From positions 1 through 21,480 of the forward strand of contig DATEOW010000201.1 of assembly GCA_035273665.1 (NCBI GenBank): a stretch of DNA of 21,480 bases, read 5' to 3'. The notes under the pieces are model-generated. The model ran no database searches, was not told the origin of the DNA, and saw nothing but the letters and a program-made list of their open reading frames with translations. Positions 1-6,287 of this stretch are shown piece after piece (position 1 is the first letter of the stretch; each line of letters starts with the position of its first letter). The position numbers were made by a program, and so were the translations under genes. The DNA comes from DATEEW01 sp035273665. GTDB taxonomy: Bacteria; Pseudomonadota; Gammaproteobacteria; Burkholderiales; SG8-39.

Positions 1-253
1 AGGCATCGAGTACGAGCGCCTGGAAGTGTCTTCGCCCGGGTTGGATCGCGTGCTGAAGAAGCCGGCGGATTTTCGCCGCTTCGTGGGCGAAAAAGCCGAA
101 GTGCGTTTACGGCTTGCCTTGGAAGGACGCCGTCGTTTTACGGGCGTGCTGAAGAGTGCGAACGAAGAAGCGGTCGAATTGGATGTGGAGGGGCACATGC
201 ACGTGTTTCCCTTCACCAACGTGGATAGAGCCCGGCTGGTGCCGAAGCTGTAG
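1..253 (+). CDS. rimP: Ribosome maturation factor RimP, 3' part
   Basis: The reading frame is open from base 2, so the gene begins upstream of the window; a GTG at 26 is internal. The visible part starts in the conserved segment GIEYERLEVSSPGLDR, the RimP signature at the end of the N-terminal domain. It continues through the Sm-like beta-barrel C-terminal domain and ends in PKL. RimP binds the free 30S subunit in the cytoplasm and helps it mature. The stop lies 12 bases before nusA, and the stop codon region supplies the nusA Shine-Dalgarno. rimP-nusA-infB is the canonical operon order. The identification is firm from motif and context. Confidence 0.93.
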   Translation, partial: GIEYERLEVSSPGLDRVLKKPADFRRFVGEKAEVRLRLALEGRRRFTGVLKSANEEAVELDVEGHMHVFPFTNVDRARLVPKL

Positions 254-265
254 GAGAGTAGATAA

Positions 266-1738
266 ATGAGTCGCGAGTTGCTGTTATTGGTTGATGCGCT
301 GGCGCGCGAGAAGAACGTTCAAAAGGACGTCGTCTTCGGCGCGCTCGAGCAAGCCATCGCGTCCGCCACCAAAAAACGCTACACCGACGACGTCGATGTA
401 CGCGTGGCCATCGACCGCGAGACGGGCGATTTCGAATCCTTTCGCCGCTGGCAGGTCGTGTCCGACGAGACGATCGAAAACCCCGCCGCGCAAATCAAAT
501 TGTCCGACGCCAAGGAAGATGACGAGAGCATCGAGGTCGAGGACTACATTGAAGAGCCTTTAGAGCCGATCGAGTTCGGCCGCATCGGTGCGCAAGCCGC
601 CAAACAGGTGATCTTGCAGAAAATTCGCGATGCCGAACGGGAGCAGATTCTTCAGGACTTCCTCGGTCGCGGCGACAAACTCGTTACCGGTTCCATCAAA
701 CGCATGGAGCGCGGCAACGCGATCGTCGAATCCGGGCGCGTTGAAGCGGTGCTTCCGCGCGATCAAATGATTCCTAAAGAAAATCTGCGGGTCGGCGATC
801 GCGTGCGCGCCTATTTACTGCGCATCGACCGCAATCTGCGCGGTCCGCAGTTGGTGCTCTCGCGCACTGCGCCCGAGTTCATCATGGAACTGTTTCGCCT
901 CGAAGTGCCCGAAATCGAGGAAGGTTTGTTGAAGATCGAGTCCGCCGCCCGCGATCCGGGCGTTCGCGCCAAGATCGCCGTGCACACGAGCGACAAGCGC
1001 ATCGATCCCATCGGCACGTGTGTGGGCATGCGCGGCTCGCGCGTACAAGCAGTTACGCAGGAACTGGCCGGTGAGCGTGTCGATATCGTGTTGTGGTCGG
1101 CTGATCCAGCGCAGTTGGTAATCGGCGCATTGGCGCCTGCCGACGTGATGTCGATCGTCGTCGACGAAGAAAAACACAGCATGGATGTCGTGGTGGACGA
1201 GGAGAACCTTGCCATCGCCATCGGCCGCAGCGGCCAGAACGTACGCCTTGCATCGGAAATGACCGGCTGGCAGATCAACCTGATGACCGAGCAGGAATCG
1301 AAGGAAAAGAACGAGGCGGAAAGTACAACCACTCGCGCGCTGTTCATGGAAAAGCTGGACGTGGATGAAGAGGTGGCGGACATCCTGGTGCAGGAAGGCT
1401 TTACGTCCCTTGAAGAAGTGGCGTACGTCCCCATCACTGAAATGCTGGAAATCGAATCCCTCGACGAAAACATCGTCAATGAATTACGCAGCCGAGCGCG
1501 CGATGCGCTGCTCGTTCAGGCGATTAAGACGGAAGAAGAAGCCGAGGGTGTGGACCAGAATCTGCTCTCGCTCGAGGGTGTGGACGCCGAACTTGTAGCG
1601 AAACTCGCGGAAGGCGGCGTCAAGACACGCGACGATCTTGCCGATCTTGCCGTGGATGAATTATCCGAGATGACGGGCATGGACGAAGAGAGCGCAAAGT
1701 CGCTCATCATGCGCGCCCGCGCGCATTGGTTCGAATAG
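266..1738 (+). CDS. nusA: Transcription termination/antitermination factor NusA
   Basis: NusA binds RNA polymerase and nascent RNA, and modulates pausing, Rho-dependent and intrinsic termination and antitermination. The 490-residue protein has the full proteobacterial layout. The RNAP-binding N-terminal domain is about residues 1-125 and the S1 domain about 136-200. KH1 follows (GMRGSR at about 254-259), then KH2 (GRSGQN at about 320-325). Two acidic helix-hairpin-helix-like C-terminal repeats lie at about 360-415 and 430-490; these are typical of gamma/betaproteobacteria and absent from many Gram-positive NusAs. The ATG at 266 is preceded by GGAGAG about 8 bases upstream, overlapping the rimP stop. 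It is co-transcribed with rimP and infB. There are no anomalies. Confidence 0.97.
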   Translation: MSRELLLLVDALAREKNVQKDVVFGALEQAIASATKKRYTDDVDVRVAIDRETGDFESFRRWQVVSDETIENPAAQIKLSDAKEDDESIEVEDYIEEPLEPIEFGRIGAQAAKQVILQKIRDAEREQILQDFLGRGDKLVTGSIKRMERGNAIVESGRVEAVLPRDQMIPKENLRVGDRVRAYLLRIDRNLRGPQLVLSRTAPEFIMELFRLEVPEIEEGLLKIESAARDPGVRAKIAVHTSDKRIDPIGTCVGMRGSRVQAVTQELAGERVDIVLWSADPAQLVIGALAPADVMSIVVDEEKHSMDVVVDEENLAIAIGRSGQNVRLASEMTGWQINLMTEQESKEKNEAESTTTRALFMEKLDVDEEVADILVQEGFTSLEEVAYVPITEMLEIESLDENIVNELRSRARDALLVQAIKTEEEAEGVDQNLLSLEGVDAELVAKLAEGGVKTRDDLADLAVDELSEMTGMDEESAKSLIMRARAHWFE

Positions 1739-1772
1739 GAATGCAGGGTCAAGGGGCCACTACCCCTTAAAA

Positions 1773-1825
1773 TCCCCGCCAAGTCAGGAAGCTTTAATGG
1801 ACGGGGAAGCAGAACTAAAGCTTCC
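1773..1825 (+). promoter_or_regulatory. Interleaved inverted repeats upstream of infB
   Basis: Two inverted repeats interlock in the nusA-infB gap. TCCCCG (1773-1778) can pair with CGGGGA (1802-1807), and GGAAGCTTTA (1787-1796) pairs perfectly with TAAAGCTTCC (1816-1825). The 5' arm of the second lies in the loop of the first, and the 3' arm of the first lies in the loop of the second. The RNA could therefore form an H-type pseudoknot or two mutually exclusive hairpins. The structure ends four bases before the infB Shine-Dalgarno. A separate small hairpin, AAGGGG/CCCCTT, lies at 1751-1768 and is not followed by a T-run. The pairing is seen in the sequence; a regulatory role is inference. Confidence 0.4.
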
Positions 1826-1838
1826 AATAGGAAATTAG
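1797..1838 (+). CDS. Possible 13-codon leader peptide before infB
   Basis: A small frame, MDGEAELKLPIGN, begins at an ATG preceded by AGGAAG with a 5-base gap. Its TAG stop directly abuts the infB ATG. A ribosome finishing this peptide would stop on top of the infB start, an arrangement compatible with translational coupling. The Shine-Dalgarno of this frame sits in the 5' arm of the 10-bp inverted repeat described above. I know of no family for the peptide, and a frame this short can arise by chance, so confidence is low. Confidence 0.25.
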   Translation: MDGEAELKLPIGN

Positions 1839-4391
1839 ATGGCTCAAACGAGTGTTGCGCAGTTTGCCGGTGAACTCAAAGTGGCCCCCGCGGTGCTGCT
1901 TGAGCAGCTGCGCGCGGCGGGCGTCAACAAAAGCGTCGCCGAGGATGTACTGAGCGAGCAGGACAAAACGAAGCTCCTGGACTATTTGCGTAAGTCACAT
2001 GGCGCGACCGACGCGAAAAACAAAATCACGCTGACCCGCAAACAGACCTCGGAAATCAAAAAATCCGATTCAAGCGGCAAATCGCGCACCATCCAGGTCG
2101 AAGTGCGTAAGAAGCGGGTGTTCGTCAAACGCGACGCGAACGATACGCCGGCACCTGAGGTCGTCGAAGCACCCCCAGTGGTGGTGCCCGAACCGCCACC
2201 ACCAGCGGCCAAGGCTGCGCCACCAGTCGATGCGCAGCAACTTGAACTGCGCAAAGAAGAAGAGCGGCGCCACCAAGAGCTCGCTTCGCGACAAGCCGCA
2301 GAAGTGGCCGAGCGGCAAGAACGCGACCGCAAGCTGATTGAACAGCGTGAAGCGGAACAGCGCGTTGCCGAGGAGGCATCGCGGGCCCCAACGGCAACGC
2401 CACCCGCCGACACAACCTTGCATCGGCCCAAAACCGCGCCGGGTGCGGCGGATAAAAAGGCCAAGAAACCCGTTAAGACCGTAACGGTGTGGAAAGACGA
2501 AAGCGCGAAGAAGCGCACGCTCAAAACTCGCGGCGATACGGGCGGTGGAGGCTGGCACGCGAAGGCGGGCGGAGGGCGACATCGCGGCCATAGCGCCGAA
2601 GCAGTGCCTGCCTTCAGCGCCCCGGCGGAGCCGGTCGTGCGTGAAGTGCATGTGCCGGAAACCGTTACCGTCGCGGACCTGGCGCACAAGATGTCGATGA
2701 AGGCCGCCGAACTCATCAAAGTGTTGATGAAGCTCGGGCAGATGGTCACCATCAATCAGGTACTCGATCAAGAGACCGCGATGATTGTCGTGGAAGAAGC
2801 CGGTCATAAGGCGATAGCCGCCAAGCTCGATGATCCGGAAGCCTATCTCGTGGACGATACCGAGCATCATGCTGCCGAAGCCAGCACGCGCGCGCCTGTG
2901 GTCACGGTAATGGGTCACGTGGACCATGGTAAGACGTCGCTCCTGGATTACATCCGTCGCGCGAAGGTCGCGGCGGGCGAAGCGGGTGGCATCACCCAGC
3001 ATATTGGCGCTTATCACGTCGAAACGCCCCGCGGCATGATCACTTTCCTCGACACCCCGGGCCACGAGGCCTTTACCTCTATGCGTGCGCGCGGCGCCAA
3101 AGTGACCGATTTGGTCATTCTTGTGGTCGCGGCGGACGACGGCGTCATGCCGCAGACCATTGAGGCGATTCATCACGCGCAGGCCGCGAAAGTGCCGATC
3201 GTCGTTGCGATGAATAAGATCGACAAGCCGGATGCCAATCCGGATCGAGTCAAGCAGGAGTTGGTTGCGCAACAAGTGTTGCCTGAAGAATACGGCGGCG
3301 ACTCGCCTTTCGTTCCGGTGTCGGCGAAGACCGGTGCAGGGATCGATGACTTGCTTGAGCAAGTGCTGTTGCAGGCCGAGGTGTTGGAACTCAAGGCGCC
3401 CATTGACGCACCTGCCAAAGGGATTGTCATCGAGGCGCGGCTCGACAAAGGTAAGGGCCCCGTAGCGACGGTGCTTGTCCAATCAGGGACGCTCAAGCGC
3501 GGCGACATGCTTCTCGCGGGTGCGGTATTCGGCCGGATTCGCGCGATGCTGGATGAAAACGGCAAGCCGATTCAAAGCGCGGGTCCCTCGATCCCCGTGG
3601 AGATTCAGGGTTTGTCCGAAGTGCCCAACGCCGGGGACGAAATGATGGTGTTGAGCGACGAACGTAAAGCACGCGAAATCGCCCTGTTCCGCCAAGGCAA
3701 GTTCCGTGATGTGAAGCTGGCGAAACAGCAAGCCGCCAAACTGGAAAACATGTTCGACCAAGTGGGCGAGGGCGAAGTCAAGTTGCTGCCTCTGGTCGTG
3801 AAAGCGGACGTGCAGGGCTCGCAAGAAGCGTTAGTGCATGCGTTGGCGAAACTTTCCACGAATGAAGTTCGTGTGAGCGTAATGCACGCAGGCGTGGGGG
3901 CTATTACCGATTCCGATGTCAATCTCGCATTGGCATCCAAGGCGGTCATCATTGGTTTCAATACGCGCGCCGACGCCACCGCACGCAAGCTGGCGGAAAG
4001 CGCCGGCGTGGATATCCGCTACTACAACATCATTTACGACGCAGTCGATGAAGTGAAAGCGGCGCTTTCGGGCATGCTGTCGCCGGAGAAGCGCGAACAG
4101 ATTCTGGGCCTGGTAGAAATACGGCAGGTCTTCCGTATATCGAAAGTCGGCGCAGTGGCCGGTTGCTACGTGCTCGAAGGCCTCGTGAAGAGAAACGGCT
4201 TGGTTCGTATTCTGCGCGACAACGTGGTCATCCATACCGGAGAGTTGGATTCGCTCAAACGCTTCAAGGATGACGTCAAGGAAGTCAAAGCCGGTTTCGA
4301 ATGCGGACTATCCATCAAGAACTTCAACGAGATCGAAGTAGGCGATCAAGTGGAAGTTTACGAAGTTCAGGAAGTCGCGCGGAGTTTGTAG
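1839..4391 (+). CDS. infB: Translation initiation factor IF-2
   Basis: IF2 is the GTPase that places initiator fMet-tRNA on the 30S subunit and promotes subunit joining. The 850-residue protein has the IF2 N-terminal domain at residues 1-50. A long charged, Pro/Ala-rich low-complexity linker follows at about 100-260, then a second IF2_N-like domain at about 270-325. The GTPase core shows G1 GHVDHGKT (359-366), G3 DTPGHE (405-410), G4 NKID (459-462) and a G5 SAKTG near 496. Domains II and III and the fMet-tRNA-binding C-terminal domain complete it. The start is supported by AGGAA five bases upstream. Length and domains are normal for a proteobacterium. Confidence 0.97.
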   Translation: MAQTSVAQFAGELKVAPAVLLEQLRAAGVNKSVAEDVLSEQDKTKLLDYLRKSHGATDAKNKITLTRKQTSEIKKSDSSGKSRTIQVEVRKKRVFVKRDANDTPAPEVVEAPPVVVPEPPPPAAKAAPPVDAQQLELRKEEERRHQELASRQAAEVAERQERDRKLIEQREAEQRVAEEASRAPTATPPADTTLHRPKTAPGAADKKAKKPVKTVTVWKDESAKKRTLKTRGDTGGGGWHAKAGGGRHRGHSAEAVPAFSAPAEPVVREVHVPETVTVADLAHKMSMKAAELIKVLMKLGQMVTINQVLDQETAMIVVEEAGHKAIAAKLDDPEAYLVDDTEHHAAEASTRAPVVTVMGHVDHGKTSLLDYIRRAKVAAGEAGGITQHIGAYHVETPRGMITFLDTPGHEAFTSMRARGAKVTDLVILVVAADDGVMPQTIEAIHHAQAAKVPIVVAMNKIDKPDANPDRVKQELVAQQVLPEEYGGDSPFVPVSAKTGAGIDDLLEQVLLQAEVLELKAPIDAPAKGIVIEARLDKGKGPVATVLVQSGTLKRGDMLLAGAVFGRIRAMLDENGKPIQSAGPSIPVEIQGLSEVPNAGDEMMVLSDERKAREIALFRQGKFRDVKLAKQQAAKLENMFDQVGEGEVKLLPLVVKADVQGSQEALVHALAKLSTNEVRVSVMHAGVGAITDSDVNLALASKAVIIGFNTRADATARKLAESAGVDIRYYNIIYDAVDEVKAALSGMLSPEKREQILGLVEIRQVFRISKVGAVAGCYVLEGLVKRNGLVRILRDNVVIHTGELDSLKRFKDDVKEVKAGFECGLSIKNFNEIEVGDQVEVYEVQEVARSL

Positions 4392-4544
4392 GCGGGCGCG
4401 TTCGCCGTTCAAAGCGTGTCTTCTAATGAGGCTTTCTGATGAATGCAATTGCGAGTTCAAAGCGATGCAGCAGTTTTCGACTTTTCCCTCGCTCGCGTGG
4501 CTTCGCCGGCTCGCGACCTTCCTCGGCAAGTCCTGGGTCCTGAG

Positions 4545-4910
4545 ATGGCTAATTCGCAACGGGTGCGCCGTGTCGCCGATCAAATCCAGCGCGAGCTCTC
4601 GGATATCATCCGCAATGAACTGAAAGACCCCCGCGTAGGGATGATTACCCTGACCGGCGTAGAGATGTCGCCCGATCTGACGCACGCCAAGGTGTTCTTC
4701 ACGAGTTTGGTTGATGGTTCGCAGGATGAAGTGCTTGTTGGACTGCGTCGTGCCGCTGGGTTCCTTCGCTCCCAACTCGGGCAGCGCATCAAGATCCACA
4801 ACACACCCGAACTGCATTTCGAGTACGACGCATCGATCGCCGAAGGCGTCCGTCTATCCAAGTTGATCGATGCGGCGGTGCAAAGCGCGCCGGCCGATCG
4901 CGAGGAATGA
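4545..4910 (+). CDS. rbfA: Ribosome-binding factor A
   Basis: RbfA is a small KH-like protein that binds the 30S subunit near the 16S 5' helix and is needed for late small-subunit maturation and cold adaptation. The chosen start gives 121 residues beginning MANSQRVRRVADQIQREL, which matches the family N-terminus. The motif LKDPRVGMITLTGVEMSPDL follows. The frame stays open upstream to an ATG at 4443, but those extra 34 residues do not look like RbfA and were left out. No strong Shine-Dalgarno precedes 4545. A 153-base gap separates it from infB and holds a 10-bp direct repeat (GTTCAAAGCG at 4407 and 4455). The stop overlaps the truB start as ATGA. Confidence 0.93.
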   Translation: MANSQRVRRVADQIQRELSDIIRNELKDPRVGMITLTGVEMSPDLTHAKVFFTSLVDGSQDEVLVGLRRAAGFLRSQLGQRIKIHNTPELHFEYDASIAEGVRLSKLIDAAVQSAPADREE

Positions 4911-5809
4911 ACCAGGCGCAGCGGCGCGTTCGACGCCATATCGACGGCGTATTGCTTTTGGACAAACCGCTTGGTTTATCTTCCAACACGGCCCTTCAAC
5001 GCGTCAAAAGACTTTTCAATGCGGAGAAAGCCGGTCATAGCGGTACCTTGGACCCGTTGGCGACAGGGCTTCTCCCCATCCTGCTCGGAGAAGCGACCAA
5101 GTTCGGCGCTTTTCTTCTCGATAGCGATAAAACCTATTTAGCCGAAGTGCACTTCGGTATCCGCACCGACACCGGCGATGCGGAGGGGGAAGTCATTTCA
5201 GAAGTTGAAGCAAGCTTTCGCGCGGAACAGCTCGCCGTCGCGATGCATGCTTTTCGCGGACCCATCCGTCAAGTGCCGCCCATGTACTCAGCGCTCAAAC
5301 GAGACGGCAAGGCGCTCTATGAGTACGCTCGTGCTGGAGAAACAGTCGAACGCTTGCCCCGCGATGTGACGATCCATGCGTTCGATCTCATCCGTTTCGA
5401 GGCGCCGCTCGCGGAATTCAGAGTCCGCTGCAGCAAAGGCACCTACATTCGAACACTGGCGGAGGATCTGGGGATTGCCCTCGGCTGTGGGGCCCATTTG
5501 AAGGCTTTGAGGCGGGAAGCCGCCGGTCGTTTCGAACTCAAGAGAGCCGTCACCTTGGCAACGCTCGAGGTTTCCGGGGAGAGTGAGCGGGATGCGCATT
5601 TACTGTCACTTGAAGCGCTTTTGGATGACTTGCCCGCCCTAAACCTGGATTCGGAACAGACGCGGCGCTTCTGCCAAGGGCAGGTTCTCCAGGGCCCGTG
5701 GCCGCAGGGGGAGCGCGTCAGAATAATAGGGGACGGCGGCAGGTTTTTGGGCGTCGGAAAGGTCGATGTCGCCGCCCGTCTACACCCCAGCCGTTTACTG
5801 CGTATTTAA
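4907..5809 (+). CDS. truB: tRNA pseudouridine-55 synthase TruB
   Basis: TruB converts U55 in the T-loop of most tRNAs to pseudouridine and also acts as a tRNA chaperone. The 300-residue protein shows GVLLLDKPLGLSSN near the start. The catalytic block HSGTLDPLATG follows, with the nucleophilic aspartate at about residue 49. Downstream are the QVPPMYSALKRDGKALYEYAR segment (split here into conserved QVPPMYSALK and YEYAR) and the CSKGTYIRTLAEDLG motif. The C-terminal 60 residues correspond to the TruB C-terminal PUA-like region. The start ATG overlaps the rbfA stop, and GAGGA sits immediately upstream, so translation is probably coupled. Confidence 0.96.
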   Translation: MNQAQRRVRRHIDGVLLLDKPLGLSSNTALQRVKRLFNAEKAGHSGTLDPLATGLLPILLGEATKFGAFLLDSDKTYLAEVHFGIRTDTGDAEGEVISEVEASFRAEQLAVAMHAFRGPIRQVPPMYSALKRDGKALYEYARAGETVERLPRDVTIHAFDLIRFEAPLAEFRVRCSKGTYIRTLAEDLGIALGCGAHLKALRREAAGRFELKRAVTLATLEVSGESERDAHLLSLEALLDDLPALNLDSEQTRRFCQGQVLQGPWPQGERVRIIGDGGRFLGVGKVDVAARLHPSRLLRI

Positions 5810-5830
5810 GGCTCCAAAGCACGCTCAGCC

Positions 5831-5858
5831 TTGTGCATCGCCCTGATTACAGTATAAA
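5831..5858 (+). promoter_or_regulatory. Likely sigma-70 promoter for rpsO
   Basis: TTGTGC (5831-5836) and TATAAA (5853-5858) are separated by 16 bases in the truB-rpsO gap. A start near 5866 would give a leader of about 25 bases containing AGGAG (5873-5877). An internal promoter before rpsO is known in Escherichia coli, which supports the call. The match is good but not experimental. Confidence 0.55.
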
Positions 5859-5889
5859 ATCGCGCGCTTTCCAGGAGCGTATACAGAAA

Positions 5890-6159
5890 ATGGTAGCGAG
5901 TACCGCGCAAAAGGCGCAAATCATCCAAACGCATCAGCGTGCCGCCGGCGACACCGGCTCTCCCGAAGTGCAAGTTGCCTTACTGACTTCCCGCATCAAT
6001 GAGCTGACGGAGCACTTTAAAGCGCACGTCAAAGATCACCATTCCCGCCGCGGTTTGCTGAAAATGGTGAGCCAGCGTCGCAAGATGCTGGATTACCTGA
6101 AGCGCACCAACGCAGACAACTACCGCAAGCTGATCGAACAGCTTGGCCTGCGTAAGTAA
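5890..6159 (+). CDS. rpsO: 30S ribosomal protein S15
   Basis: S15 is a primary 16S rRNA-binding protein of the platform and contacts 23S rRNA in bridge B4. The protein is exactly 89 residues, the usual length. It has the hallmark DTGSPEVQVALLTSRINELT, the HxxDHHSRRGLL block and the terminal LGLRK. The frame is open further upstream into truB, but the S15 start is the ATG at 5890. AGGAG lies 12 bases before that ATG, a rather long spacing. The gene sits between truB and pnp as in E. coli, with its own promoter upstream and an intrinsic terminator downstream. Confidence 0.97.
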   Translation: MVASTAQKAQIIQTHQRAAGDTGSPEVQVALLTSRINELTEHFKAHVKDHHSRRGLLKMVSQRRKMLDYLKRTNADNYRKLIEQLGLRK

Positions 6160-6169
6160 TATCCCGCTG

Positions 6170-6198
6170 ACGCCCGCGACCTCATCGTGGGCGTTTTT
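6170..6198 (+). terminator. Intrinsic terminator between rpsO and pnp
   Basis: A 10-bp stem (6170-6179 with 6185-6194, including one G-U) closes a 5-base loop and is followed by a T-run continuing to 6198. It begins ten bases after the rpsO stop. It matches in position the rpsO terminator known in E. coli, so pnp expression would depend on read-through or a separate start. Confidence 0.85.
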
Positions 6199-6272
6199 GT
6201 ATCCGATTTCCCCATCGCAGGGCGCCGCCGCGGTTAGTTTGTGCTGCGGGTTCCTGTCGCCATTTGAATCCT

Positions 6273-6287
6273 AAGGAGATGGCGTTG
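6273..6287 (+). promoter_or_regulatory. Ribosome binding site selecting a TTG start for pnp
   Basis: AAGGAG occupies 6273-6278. The ATG at 6279 touches it with no spacing, whereas the in-frame TTG at 6285 is six bases away, which is optimal. The site therefore points to TTG as the start codon. An upstream in-frame TTG at 6264 has no usable site. Confidence 0.65.

Noticed and set aside
811..1479. A 222-codon antisense frame over nusA
   Set aside because: Ser/Thr-rich shadow of the NusA codons; no ribosome site and no family resemblance.
1751..1768. Intrinsic terminator between nusA and infB
   Set aside because: The AAGGGG/CCCCTT hairpin has only six pairs and is followed by A-rich sequence rather than a T-run.
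2070..3482. A 470-codon antisense frame over infB
   Set aside because: Shadow of IF2 with atypical composition (His/Arg/Phe-rich) and no start-site context.
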